A stretch of DNA of 64,000 nucleotides from Pseudomonas sp. BGr12 (GTDB taxonomy: Bacteria; Pseudomonadota; Gammaproteobacteria; Pseudomonadales; Pseudomonadaceae). The stretch lies in NCBI RefSeq assembly GCF_030272895.1, contig NZ_JALRNF010000030.1:15507-79506 (forward strand), given 5' to 3'. Made by a program: the position numbers and the translations under genes. The number at the start of each line of letters is the position of its first letter. Position 1 is the first letter of the stretch. This document shows, in pieces, positions 8,007 through 16,501 of the stretch. Below the pieces are notes generated by a model. That model was not told the DNA's origin. It ran no database searches and saw only the letters and a program-made list of their open reading frames with translations.

Positions 8007-8948
8007 ATGTTGCATGACGTCGTATTCCTCGACCGAGACGGCTTCGCCGAAAGCGTGCTGATCAAGGAACTGCCTTTTCCTCATCGCTGGACCCTGTACG
8101 ACTACACCAGCCCCGAGCAGATGGTCGAACGGCTGGCCGGCGCCACCATCGCCATTACCAGCGGCGTGCCGATCACGGTGCAGCAGCTTGAGCAGTTGCC
8201 GTCGCTGCAGATGATCTCACTGGCCATGACCGGTACCGATGTGGTCGATCTGGACTACTGCCATCAGCGCGGCATTCAGGTCAGCAACGTGCCTGGCTAC
8301 GGCACCCATGCGGTGGCCGAGCATGCGCTGGCGATGATCTTTTCGCTGCTGCGCAACGTCGACCGCTACCACCAGTTGCTGATGCAGGTGCGCAGCGGGC
8401 AGAGGGCCTGGAACAGCACCTATTTCGACTACCCGATCCGCGACATTCGCGCCAAGGTGCTTGGCATCATCGGCCATGGTCCGATTGCCCAGCGCCTGGC
8501 CGAGCTGGCCACGCGCCTGGAGATGGAGGTCTATTTCCATGATCGCGAGGGTCACTACCAGGGTGAGCGCTACCTGTCGCTGGAGCAACTGCTGCGCCGC
8601 AGCGACGTGGTCTCGATCAACTGCCCGCTGACCCCGCAGACCCGCCACCTGATCGGCCGCCAGCAACTGGCCTGGATGAAGACCGACGCGGTGCTGGTCA
8701 ACACCTCGCGCGGTGCGGTGATCAACGAGCCCGACCTGATCCATGCCCTTCAGACCGGCCAGATCGGCGGCGCCGCGCTCGATGTCATCACCCATGAACC
8801 CATCAGCCTCGATGAGCCGCTGCTGCACCTGGCCGCCAGCCACAACCTGATCCTCAACCCGCATATCGCCTGGAGCAGCGCCGAGGCCACGCAAGCGCTG
8901 ATGGACAGGGCGCTGGACAACGTCACGGCATTCGTTTCACGCACGTAG
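8007..8948 (+). CDS. D-2-hydroxyacid dehydrogenase (NAD-dependent)
   Basis: A 313-residue enzyme of the D-isomer-specific 2-hydroxyacid dehydrogenase family, cytosolic. The NAD-binding loop is GIIGHGPIAQRL, a GxGxx variant, near residues 151-162. Catalytic-region motifs are NTSRGAVIN (Arg), DVITHEP (Glu) and NPHIAW (His). Members interconvert 2-keto acids and D-2-hydroxyacids. ATG 8007 follows GGAGGTG at 7997-8003. It lies 38 bp after RidA, consistent with reducing the keto acid released by imine hydrolysis, or the reverse oxidation. The substrate is not determined. Confidence 0.9.
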   Translation: MLHDVVFLDRDGFAESVLIKELPFPHRWTLYDYTSPEQMVERLAGATIAITSGVPITVQQLEQLPSLQMISLAMTGTDVVDLDYCHQRGIQVSNVPGYGTHAVAEHALAMIFSLLRNVDRYHQLLMQVRSGQRAWNSTYFDYPIRDIRAKVLGIIGHGPIAQRLAELATRLEMEVYFHDREGHYQGERYLSLEQLLRRSDVVSINCPLTPQTRHLIGRQQLAWMKTDAVLVNTSRGAVINEPDLIHALQTGQIGGAALDVITHEPISLDEPLLHLAASHNLILNPHIAWSSAEATQALMDRALDNVTAFVSRT

Positions 8949-8991
8949 TGATCACCGCTCGCCCACACATAAAAACAACAAGAGGTAGGTC

Positions 8992-10293
8992 ATGCAGAAC
9001 GTCGAAATCTCCAGTACCCGCTCCTTTGATGAATCACCCATACGCCCCCTGCACATCAAGGCCGCCGTCGGCGGCGTCGGGGGCCAGTTCTGTGACGGTT
9101 ATGTCCTTGGCATCATTGGCATCGCCATCAGCCTTGCGACCACGCCGTTGGGCCTGGACGCGCTTTGGCTCGGCTTGCTCGGCGGTGCGGCGCTGATCGG
9201 CCTGTTCCTGGGCAGCCTGCTGACCGGACCGCTCGCCGACCGCTACGGGCGCAAGCACATCTACCGCTGGAACATGGCCCTGTTCTGCATCGTCTCGGTG
9301 GCCCAGTTCTTCGCCCAGAACGCCGAGCAGTTACTGGTGCTGCGCCTGCTGCTGGGTTTTGCCCTGGGCTCGGACTTCGTGGTCGGTGTATCGCTGGTCG
9401 CCGAGCTGGTGCCGCGACGTTTTCGCGGGCCGCTGCTGGCCCTGATGGCCGTGGCCTGGACCCTGGGTTTCACCATCTCCTATATCATCGGCTACGTCCT
9501 CCAGGCCGCAGGCGACGATGCCTGGCGCTGGATTCTGTTCAGTAGCGTGGTGCCTTCGCTGTTGGTGCTGCTGGTGCGCCAGGGCACACCGGAATCGCCG
9601 CTGTGGCTGATGAAGAAGGGCCGCCAGCGTGAAGCCCGCGAGGTGATCGAGCGCCTGGGCGGTGGTGAGCTGCCGACGGTGGAGCAGGGCGTGAGCAAAG
9701 CTTCCTGGAGCCAGTTGTTCAGCCGCCAGCAGCGGCGCAACACGCTGGTGGGTGCGATCTTCTACACCTGCCAGGTGATCCCGTACTTCGCCATGAGCAC
9801 TTTCATTCCGCGTATCTTCTCGGCGCTGAAGGTGGAAGACAGCTACACCGGCGGCCTGGTCTATAACGTCTTCCTGCTGGCTGGCTCCATTGCCGGGCTG
9901 ATGCTGATCAACCTGCTGACCCGCCGGGCGTTCCTGATCGGCACCTTCACCCTCAACGCCATCGCGCTGTTCGTGCTGGCGAGCTGGAGCGGCATGCCGG
10001 CGGTCTATGTGGTTGGGGTGTTTGCGGTGTTTGCCTTTGTCATGGCCGGCTCCGGCGTGCTGGAGTTCGCCTACACCTCCGAGCTGTTCCCCACCGAGTT
10101 GCGCGCCTCCGGCGTCGGCCTGTCGGTGGCGGCCAGCCGGATCGGCGCGGCGTCCTGCACCTTCCTGCTGCCAGTGGTGATGGAGCGCTTCGGCACCTCG
10201 GCGGCCATCGGCACCTGTGTCGCGGCGCTGGTGATCGGTGCGCTGGTGTGCCTGCTCTGGGCGCCGGAAACCAATCCTCGCTACGTGCGCTGA
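8992..10293 (+). CDS. MFS transporter, metabolite/sugar porter type
   Basis: A 433-residue major facilitator protein with about 12 hydrophobic segments. The conserved loop 2-3 motif is present as GPLADRYGRKHIYRW, and the equivalent C-half helix 10-11 region contains TSELFPTELRASGVG, typical of metabolite:H+ symporters related to AAHS/ShiA transporters. It probably imports the substrate of the surrounding catabolic cluster through the inner membrane. It follows the dehydrogenase by 43 bp and is closed by a strong hairpin terminator. The start is ATG 8992 after AGAGGTAGG. Confidence 0.9.
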   Translation: MQNVEISSTRSFDESPIRPLHIKAAVGGVGGQFCDGYVLGIIGIAISLATTPLGLDALWLGLLGGAALIGLFLGSLLTGPLADRYGRKHIYRWNMALFCIVSVAQFFAQNAEQLLVLRLLLGFALGSDFVVGVSLVAELVPRRFRGPLLALMAVAWTLGFTISYIIGYVLQAAGDDAWRWILFSSVVPSLLVLLVRQGTPESPLWLMKKGRQREAREVIERLGGGELPTVEQGVSKASWSQLFSRQQRRNTLVGAIFYTCQVIPYFAMSTFIPRIFSALKVEDSYTGGLVYNVFLLAGSIAGLMLINLLTRRAFLIGTFTLNAIALFVLASWSGMPAVYVVGVFAVFAFVMAGSGVLEFAYTSELFPTELRASGVGLSVAASRIGAASCTFLLPVVMERFGTSAAIGTCVAALVIGALVCLLWAPETNPRYVR

Positions 10294-10308
10294 GCCTGCT
10301 CGACAACG

Positions 10309-10341
10309 CGGCCCGCCAGCCGGATGCTGGCGGGCCGTTTT
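10309..10341. terminator. Rho-independent terminator between MFS and GlxA-type regulator
   Basis: A perfect 12-bp stem (CGGCCCGCCAGC / GCTGGCGGGCCG) with a 5-base loop is followed by TTTT on the + strand. It ends the RidA-MFS operon just before the convergent regulator gene. Confidence 0.9.
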
Positions 10342-10344
10342 GCG

Positions 10345-11373
10345 TCATGGCCGAATCAGTCGTTCGGCCTCGTGGCGGAACTTGCGAAACAGGTGCGGCG
10401 TCTCGCCGTAGCACTTGCGAAACTGCTGGATGAAATGCGAGGCATCGGCAAAGCCCGTGGCGTAGGCAATCTGCGTCACGTGCAGGCTGGTGTCACTGAG
10501 CAGCTTGCGTGCCTGTTGCAAGCGCAGTTGGCGCCAATACTGGGCCGGCGGCTGGTCGGTGTTGACCAGGAAGGCGCGATGCAACTGGCGCTCGCTGCAG
10601 CCCAGGCTCGCTGCCAGTTGCTTGAGCGTGCAGTGGCTGTCCAGGTGGCTGCGCATGTAGTCGATGGCGCGCTGCACCAGCGGGTCCTGGTAGACGTGGG
10701 CCACAGCGGTGTCGGTGTTGCGCTGGACTTCCTCGTCATTGACCAGCAGGTATTCCAGGCCTTTCTGCGCCCGCCGCTTGCCACAGTGACGGCTGATGAT
10801 CTCGGCCGCGAGTTCAAATGCGGTGCCGCCCGGGCAGGTGAAGATGCCGGTGTCTTCCACATAGGCCTTGTCGACGACGATCCGGGTGTCGGGGAACAGC
10901 GCCGCGAATTCATCCCGTACGGTGAAGTGCACCGCGCAGCGCCGGCCCTTGAGCACGCCGGCCAGGCCAAGGGTGAAGTAGGAGGCACACAAGGCGATGA
11001 TCGGCACCTTGCGCTCGACCAGTCGATGGATGTAGCCGAGCAGCTCGGGTGCTGGGTTCATGACCCCTGACAGCAGGCCGCCGGCCAGCACCACGTAGTC
11101 GTAGCGCTCATCCGGGTCGAGGGGCCGGGTCGGGGCAATCGGCAGGCCGCAACTGGCGGTGACCGCTTCGCCTGTCACGCTCAGCCAGTCCCATTGGCAG
11201 TAGATCTGCCGGCTGTCGAACGAGCGGTCCGCGGCGAAGCGCAGCGAGTCGACGAAGCCGGCCACCGGCGTCAGGGTGAACTGCTCGATCAGCACGATGG
11301 CGACCCGCAGGTCGGGCTTGCCCGGCGGTGCCGAGGTGTCGTGCGGGGTTTCGAAATGGCTTTGGGTCTTCAT
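10345..11373 (-). CDS. GlxA-family AraC-type transcriptional regulator
   Basis: A 342-residue regulator with an N-terminal DJ-1/PfpI-like domain (about residues 22-195; ALCASYFTLGLAG marks the nucleophile-elbow-like region) and a C-terminal AraC double helix-turn-helix (about 230-330; SLGCSERQLHRAF and IAYATGFADASHFIQQFRK). Relatives such as GbdR, CdhR and ArgR control catabolism of betaine, carnitine or arginine in pseudomonads. Its convergent position after the RidA-DH-MFS operon makes it the likely activator of that cluster and of the divergent FAD/cupin operon (inference). Confidence 0.9.
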   Translation of the reverse strand: MKTQSHFETPHDTSAPPGKPDLRVAIVLIEQFTLTPVAGFVDSLRFAADRSFDSRQIYCQWDWLSVTGEAVTASCGLPIAPTRPLDPDERYDYVVLAGGLLSGVMNPAPELLGYIHRLVERKVPIIALCASYFTLGLAGVLKGRRCAVHFTVRDEFAALFPDTRIVVDKAYVEDTGIFTCPGGTAFELAAEIISRHCGKRRAQKGLEYLLVNDEEVQRNTDTAVAHVYQDPLVQRAIDYMRSHLDSHCTLKQLAASLGCSERQLHRAFLVNTDQPPAQYWRQLRLQQARKLLSDTSLHVTQIAYATGFADASHFIQQFRKCYGETPHLFRKFRHEAERLIRP

Positions 11374-11448
11374 TGTTTTTATAGGCAGCGCAGGACGAAA
11401 ACGATCCTACCCCGAGCCAGTACAGCCGTACAGCATCCCCCGTTGAAC

Positions 11449-11940
11449 CTACAGTTTCATCAACATTTCATGCCAGGCCATGCCGCCATGATCGGACGCC
11501 GAAGGCTTCACGTAGCCATAGCCCATGCGTTCATAGAGCGCCACGTGTCGCTCCTTGCACATCAGGTGGATGGTCTGTTTGTCCAGTGCCTTCATGCGCC
11601 GGATGAACTCGCGCATCATCAGCGAGGCATAGCCTTTGCCCTGCTGGGCGGGGTCGACCACCACCGACATGATCACCACGTTCGGTGCATCCGGCGAATG
11701 GCCGACCAGTTCCTTGAACGCTTCATCGGACATCACCACCTCGAAGGCGCAGCCGCAGTTGATGAAGCCTATGACTTCACCGGCCGCTTCCATGATCAGA
11801 AAGCCCTCGGGGTACTGGGCGATGCGCGTGGTGATCTTCTCCAGGGTGGCGGCTTCGTCGCCTTCGTAGGCGGTGGATTCGATCTGGAAGCAGCGGGACG
11901 CGTCGGACAACGCAGCGTTACGGAAGGTGGGAGAGGCCAT
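11449..11940 (-). CDS. GNAT family N-acetyltransferase
   Basis: A 163-residue GNAT enzyme. The acetyl-CoA-binding motif A is visible as VVDPAQQGKGYASLMM (Q/R-x-x-G-x-G/A). The overall layout (early ESTAYEGDEAA, late HVALYERMGYGYV) resembles arylalkylamine N-acetyltransferase-like bacterial proteins. It should transfer acetyl from acetyl-CoA to an amine, substrate unknown. ATG 11940 is used. It is a single gene, divergent from the leader of the HPP-CBS gene. Confidence 0.85.
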   Translation of the reverse strand: MASPTFRNAALSDASRCFQIESTAYEGDEAATLEKITTRIAQYPEGFLIMEAAGEVIGFINCGCAFEVVMSDEAFKELVGHSPDAPNVVIMSVVVDPAQQGKGYASLMMREFIRRMKALDKQTIHLMCKERHVALYERMGYGYVKPSASDHGGMAWHEMLMKL

Positions 11941-12145
11941 TTGAGTTCCGGGGGCGAGAGGCGGGTTGGCGGTCAGTATAAAAAATATTGCAGCTACCCC
12001 TCAGTTTTTTGAATTACCACCGCCTGCCGCTTCACCGGCAAAATCGCCCGCACGCAACACCCCAAAAAATTCCATCTCCATGGACGGAGCTATTCAGTAT
12101 TGCGCTTCGCAATACTCAGCCCAGCCGTTTTGGCCGGGCTTTTTT
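11941..12145 (+). ncRNA. Candidate small RNA or attenuated leader before the HPP-CBS gene
   Basis: This 205-bp + strand stretch has no plausible coding frame of its own but ends in two consecutive hairpins. The first is a perfect 9-bp stem with a 3-base loop (AGTATTGCG/CGCAATACT, 12096-12116). The second is an intrinsic terminator (12118-12145). No + strand gene precedes it that would need terminating. A short transcript starting in the AT-rich segment near 11975-12000 would be a free sRNA or a regulated leader of the gene at 12171. No known RNA family was recognised. Confidence 0.4.
12118..12145 (+). terminator. Intrinsic terminator 25 bp before the HPP-CBS start codon
   Basis: The stem is AGCCCAGCC / GGCCGGGCT (9 pairs with one A-C mismatch), the loop is GTTTT, and six T residues follow. 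It lies entirely upstream of ATG 12171, so it terminates a leader transcript rather than a coding transcript. Confidence 0.8.
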
Positions 12146-12170
12146 CTACTGCCAGGTACACGATTTTCCC

Positions 12171-13322
12171 ATGTCTACACGCAACGGGTTCGGCCGGCTG
12201 CTGCCGGCACCTCTGAATATCCCTCCCAAAGAATGGCTACGCGCAGGTGTCGGTGCATTGCTCGGCCTGTTCCTCGCAGGTCTGGCCTGCAGCTATGCCT
12301 TCGGCTCCAGTGTGGCGCTGCACCTGCTCGGGCCGTTGGCGGCGACGGCGGTGTTGTTGTTCGCCGTGCATTCCGGCGCGTTGGCGCAGCCCTGGCCGGT
12401 ACTCGGCAGCTATGCCTGCGCCACGGCCGTCGGGTTGCTGATGCATCACCTGTTCGGTTCGGCGCTGTGGGTCGCGGCAGCGGCCCTGGGCGTGGCGCTG
12501 GTGCTGATGTGCCTGTTGCGTTGCCTGCACCCGCCCGGTGGCGGGGTGGCGGTGAGTGTGGTGCTGGCCGATTCGACCCTGGCGGCGTTGGGCGACCAGG
12601 TGTTCGAGCCGATCATGCTCAACGCCCTGGTGCTGGTGGCGGTGGCGATTCTCTACAACCGCCTGACTGGGGTGCGTTATCCGAAGACCGCCGCGCCGCG
12701 CAAGGACCTGCACCACACCGCCGATGTGCTGCCGGGGGAGCGGGTCGGGGTCAGCGGGGCGGACCTGGACCAGGCCCTGGAAGAGCTGGGTGAGTTCGTC
12801 GACGTGACCCGCGACGAACTGGAGCGGATCATCCTGGCTACCGAGCAACATGCCTTGCAGCGCAGCCTGGGTGGGATTACCGCGGCCTCGGTGATGTCGC
12901 GGGATGTGCAGCAGGCCACGCCAAAGACGACCTTGCAGCAAGCCTGGCAACTGCTGTCGAGCCACCATTTGAAGACTTTGCCGGTACTGGATGAGGCGCG
13001 GCGCCTGGTGGGTATCGTCAGCCTGAGCGACCTGGTCGGGCCGGCCATGGCCCAGGCGCGCTTCAGCTGGCGCGGCCTGTTCGGGCGCAGGCCCCGGGTG
13101 CTGATGGAGCAGTTGATGAGCCGGCCGGTGATCACGGTGCGCAGCGACGAGCCGGCGGTGGCCCTGATTCCACTGCTCAGCGAGCAAGGGCTGCACTGCC
13201 TGCCGGTGATGGACGGCGAGCGGCTGGTCGGGGTGATCACCCAGACCGATCTGATCGCCGGGCTCAAGCGGCACCTGCTCAGTGCCGCGCAGGTTTCAGA
13301 TCACCGGGTCCCAGCGTTGTGA
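12171..13322 (+). CDS. HPP family membrane protein with C-terminal CBS pair
   Basis: A 383-residue protein with an N-terminal HPP domain (about residues 20-165, four to five membrane segments with the eponymous LHPPGGG motif) and a C-terminal CBS tandem (about 235-375; SLSDLVGPAM and VITQTDLIAGL end the two modules). HPP proteins are inner-membrane proteins, some implicated in nitrite or other anion transport; CBS pairs usually bind adenine nucleotides and gate activity. ATG 12171 gives the natural N-terminus; longer upstream frames cross the terminator. It is preceded by a terminated leader and overlaps the convergent LysR gene by 27 bp. Confidence 0.88.
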   Translation: MSTRNGFGRLLPAPLNIPPKEWLRAGVGALLGLFLAGLACSYAFGSSVALHLLGPLAATAVLLFAVHSGALAQPWPVLGSYACATAVGLLMHHLFGSALWVAAAALGVALVLMCLLRCLHPPGGGVAVSVVLADSTLAALGDQVFEPIMLNALVLVAVAILYNRLTGVRYPKTAAPRKDLHHTADVLPGERVGVSGADLDQALEELGEFVDVTRDELERIILATEQHALQRSLGGITAASVMSRDVQQATPKTTLQQAWQLLSSHHLKTLPVLDEARRLVGIVSLSDLVGPAMAQARFSWRGLFGRRPRVLMEQLMSRPVITVRSDEPAVALIPLLSEQGLHCLPVMDGERLVGVITQTDLIAGLKRHLLSAAQVSDHRVPAL

Positions 13323-14162
13323 CCAGTCGCTGTCGCCTGCCGCCACTCGCTCGCGCAGGATCCTGAAGGCCTGCTGCAGGGCTTCGCTGTCACGCTCACG
13401 GGCGTGCACCAGGTAGGTGGGGTAGGTGAATTCCGGGGCCTGGGGCACGCGTTCGAACACACCGCTGTCCAGGTAGCTCTGCACCACGCGGGTACGGAAG
13501 TAGCCGCTGCCGCCGTGCTCGAGAATGAACTGCAGGGCCAGCGGGCCGAGGTTGAAGCTCAGGGCAGGGCGCGCACATTCGGGTAGGGCGGCGTCGTGCT
13601 GGCGACGGAAGGCTTCGCCCCAGTCGATATAGATGTAGGGCTCAGGCTTGTCCTTGTGGCGGATGCGGATGAGCTTTTCTTCCATCAACTGCTCCACCTG
13701 CAGGCCCGGGCCGTAGGTGGGCTGGTACACCAGCACGGCGTCGAGCACGCCCATCTCCAGTTTGCGCAGCAAGGATTCGCCATCGCTGACTTCGTTGCGA
13801 ATGGCATGGCTGGGCATTTGCTGGTGCAGGGCGCCGACCCAGTCGAGCACCATGGGGTTGCCCAGGCTCACTTCGCCACCGATGTGCAGCACCTGGTGGC
13901 AGCCTTCGGGCAGGGGCAGGTCGCGGCGGGCAGCTTCCCAGGTCTGCACCAGCTGATTGGCATAGACCACGAAGGCTTCACCGTCGGCGGTGAGGCTGGC
14001 GCCGCTGCGGCTGCGGATGAACAGCTGGCAGGACAGGTGTTGTTCGAGCTTCTGTACCCGGGCGGTGATGGCGGTCTGGGTGACGTGCAGGCGCTCGGCG
14101 GCGGCGACCAGGCTGCCGCTGCGGACGATTTCAAGGAAGGTGCGGGCCAGCTCGATATCCAT
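13296..14162 (-). CDS. LysR family transcriptional regulator
   Basis: A 288-residue LysR regulator. The N-terminal winged helix (MDIELARTFLEIVRSGSLVA, then AERLHVTQTAITARVQKLE) is canonical and residues 90-280 form the effector-binding domain. ATG 14162 fits the family N-terminus; ATG 14192 would add ten residues. The gene is divergent from the TonB receptor gene, with a REP pair and AT-rich repeats between them, but regulation of that receptor is only inferred. Its 3' end overlaps the HPP-CBS gene by 27 bp on the opposite strand. Confidence 0.88.
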   Translation of the reverse strand: MDIELARTFLEIVRSGSLVAAAERLHVTQTAITARVQKLEQHLSCQLFIRSRSGASLTADGEAFVVYANQLVQTWEAARRDLPLPEGCHQVLHIGGEVSLGNPMVLDWVGALHQQMPSHAIRNEVSDGESLLRKLEMGVLDAVLVYQPTYGPGLQVEQLMEEKLIRIRHKDKPEPYIYIDWGEAFRRQHDAALPECARPALSFNLGPLALQFILEHGGSGYFRTRVVQSYLDSGVFERVPQAPEFTYPTYLVHARERDSEALQQAFRILRERVAAGDSDWSQRWDPVI

Positions 14163-14230
14163 GGAGGTTGCCAGGTCGGGAAGGTTGCCCATTCTAGAGG
14201 TTTTGCACCGAGCCAGGGCAACTGCACCGT

Positions 14231-14294
14231 GGTGGGAGCGGGCTTGCCCCGCGATGCGGTGGTGGGGTCGATCGCGGGGCAAGCCCGCTCCCAC
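14231..14294. repeat. REP inverted pair (GCGGGCTTGCCCCGCGAT type)
   Basis: Two near-perfect inverse copies (GTGGGAGCGGGCTTGCCCCG / CGGGGCAAGCCCGCTCCCAC) are separated by about 20 bp, in the divergent LysR-TonB receptor gap. Confidence 0.9.
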
Positions 14295-14321
14295 CGGTGG
14301 GGGAATGCTTTTCAATGGATT

Positions 14322-14346
14322 ACATAATTGTTATGTTATTACATAA
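14322..14346. promoter_or_regulatory. Alternating ACATAA/TTATGT repeats before TonB receptor (possible Zur- or Fur-family site)
   Basis: ACATAA (14322), TTATGT (14331) and ACATAA (14341) give two overlapping dyads just upstream of the receptor's ribosome site. TTATGT-N4-ACATAA resembles the TGTTAT/ATAACA half sites of Zur-type operators more than the Fur GATAAT box. Assignment is tentative. Confidence 0.4.
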
Positions 14347-14361
14347 TAGAAAGGAGCCCCC

Positions 14362-16455
14362 ATGAACCCGTTCCCCGCACGGCTGTCCCTCGGCCTGTCC
14401 GCATCCTTGCTTGCCTTGCCCACCGCCGCCACAGAGCCCGTATTGCTCGAAGCCTTGAACGTCAACGAACGCCAGTTCGAGGAAACCGCCACCGGCCCGG
14501 TGCAGGGCTATCGCGCCACCCGCTCCGGCACCGCGACGAAAACCGACACCGATATCCGCGACATCCCGCAGAGCATCGCCGTGGTCCCGGCCCAGGTGCT
14601 CGAAGACCTGGGCAGCACGCGCATCGACCGCGCTCTGGACTTTGCCGGCGGGGTCGGCCGGCAGAACAATTTCGGTGGCCTGACCTTCCTCAACTACAGC
14701 GTGCGCGGCTTCACCACCGGCGAGCTGTACAAGAACGGCTTCGCGGTCAACCGCGGCAGCTACAGCGCCCCGGATACCTCGAACATCGAGCGCATCGAGG
14801 TGCTCAAGGGGCCGGCGGCCAGCCTGTACGGGCGCGGTGATCCGGGCGGGCTGGTGAATATCGTCAGCAAACGGCCCCAGGCCGAGGCCTTCACCCATCT
14901 CAAGGCCAATGCCGGTAGCTGGGACCGCTACCGCAGCAGCCTGGACCTGAACACGCCGCTGGACGAGGACGGCCGGGTGTTGTCGCGGGTCAACCTGGCA
15001 GTGGAAGACAACGGCAGCTTTCGCGATTACGTCGGCAGCGAGCGACGCATCGTCAGCCCGTCGCTGAGCTGGCAGTTGAGCCCGGACACCTTGTTGTCGA
15101 TCGACAGTGAGTTCTCGCGTACCGAGTCGGTGTTCGACCGTGGCATTCCCGCCGTGAACAATGAACTGGGGCCGGTCAGCCGTTCGAGCTTTTTCGGTGA
15201 GCCGAACGACGGGCGCATCCGCAACGACAACCAGACCCTGGACCTGACCCTGGAGCACTACCTGAACGAAAGTTGGAAGCTGCGCCTGGCCAACCACTAC
15301 ACCCAGGGCCGCCTCAAGGGCAACAGCTCCGAGCCCCAGCGCCTGGTCGGCACGACGCTGAGCCGCTTCTACCGCGAGCGGGATTTCGAGTGGAACGACA
15401 GCATCACCCAGGCCGAACTGCATGGCCATTTCGACTTCGCCGGCTGGCAGCACCAGAGCCTGATCGGCCTTGAGTACGAGAACTACCGCAACAGCCAGAA
15501 GTACCCGCAGAGCATCACCTCGCAGGACTACGGCCTGAACATCTACAACCCGGTGTATGGCCAGCCGAAACCGGCACTGGTGAACCCCAACGACTTCTTC
15601 GAACGCACCGAAAGCTACGCCCTCAACCTGCAGGACCAGATCCTGTTCACGGAGCGCCTGCGAGGATTGCTGGGTGTGCGTCTGGAGCATATCGAACAGA
15701 CCGCGCAGAACCGTGCCAGCCAGGTCAGCAACCGTCAGGAGAAGGATGTAGCCACACCTCGCGCAGGTCTGCTGTATCAGCTCACCCCTGAAGTCGGCGT
15801 GTTCGCCAATGCCTCCACTTCGTTCAAGCCCAACAGCATCGGCACCCAGGGCCAGGTGTACAAGCCGGAGAAGGGCCTGGGCTATGAAACCGGTCTCAAG
15901 CTCGACCTGTTCGACAGCCGTCTGGGAGCGACGCTCGCGCTGTTTCATATCGACAAGGAAAACGTCATCACCACCGATGCCCTGGGCAACAGCATCGCCG
16001 CCGGCAAGGCACGTAGCCAGGGTGTCGATCTGCAGTTCAGCGGCCAACTCAGCGAGGCGCTGCGGCTGATCGGTGCCTATGCCTATATCGATGCCGAGGT
16101 GACCAAGGGCGATGCCAACCTGCCCGAGGGCAGCGACCTGCTGGGGATTCCCCGGCACAGCGGTAGCGTGATGGCGGTGTATGAGTTTCAGCAGGGGGTG
16201 TTGCACGGGGCTGATGTCGGTGCAGCGGCCAACTATGTGGGCGAGCGTTCCGGCCAGGCGGGCAGCAGTTTCCGCTTGCCGAGCTACAGCACCGTCGACT
16301 TGCTGGCGCACTACAAGGTCAATGAACACGCTACCGTCGGTCTGAACCTCAACAACCTGTTCGACCGCAAATACTACGAGCGCGGCTACAACGCGGTGTG
16401 GAACCTGCCGGGCGAGCCGCGCAACCTGATGCTCAGTTTGAGCGTGGCGCTGTGA
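14362..16455 (+). CDS. TonB-dependent siderophore-type outer membrane receptor
   Basis: A 697-residue receptor with a signal peptide (about residues 1-27), a plug domain (about 60-165; IRDIPQSIAVVPAQVLEDL and VLKGPAASLYGRGDPGG are classic siderophore-receptor plug motifs) and a 22-strand barrel ending in FDRKYYERG and PGEPRNLMLSLSVAL. A TonB-box-like stretch is at LLEALNV (about 29-35). There is no N-terminal signalling domain, so it is not a FecA-type transducer. It would import a ferric siderophore or another metal chelate with TonB-ExbBD energy. It follows AAAGGAG and is divergent from a LysR gene; a methyltransferase gene follows. Confidence 0.92.
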   Translation: MNPFPARLSLGLSASLLALPTAATEPVLLEALNVNERQFEETATGPVQGYRATRSGTATKTDTDIRDIPQSIAVVPAQVLEDLGSTRIDRALDFAGGVGRQNNFGGLTFLNYSVRGFTTGELYKNGFAVNRGSYSAPDTSNIERIEVLKGPAASLYGRGDPGGLVNIVSKRPQAEAFTHLKANAGSWDRYRSSLDLNTPLDEDGRVLSRVNLAVEDNGSFRDYVGSERRIVSPSLSWQLSPDTLLSIDSEFSRTESVFDRGIPAVNNELGPVSRSSFFGEPNDGRIRNDNQTLDLTLEHYLNESWKLRLANHYTQGRLKGNSSEPQRLVGTTLSRFYRERDFEWNDSITQAELHGHFDFAGWQHQSLIGLEYENYRNSQKYPQSITSQDYGLNIYNPVYGQPKPALVNPNDFFERTESYALNLQDQILFTERLRGLLGVRLEHIEQTAQNRASQVSNRQEKDVATPRAGLLYQLTPEVGVFANASTSFKPNSIGTQGQVYKPEKGLGYETGLKLDLFDSRLGATLALFHIDKENVITTDALGNSIAAGKARSQGVDLQFSGQLSEALRLIGAYAYIDAEVTKGDANLPEGSDLLGIPRHSGSVMAVYEFQQGVLHGADVGAAANYVGERSGQAGSSFRLPSYSTVDLLAHYKVNEHATVGLNLNNLFDRKYYERGYNAVWNLPGEPRNLMLSLSVAL

Positions 16456-16501
16456 GCGGGCTATAGTCGAGGCTCTCACCCTTGGCAATGGAAGGCCCTT
16501 G

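Noticed and set aside
11413..11430. GTACAGCCGTAC near the GlxA-type regulator as a further LexA2-like site
   Set aside because: Only the GTAC tetramers match; the flanking A/T arms of the operator at 53161 are absent.
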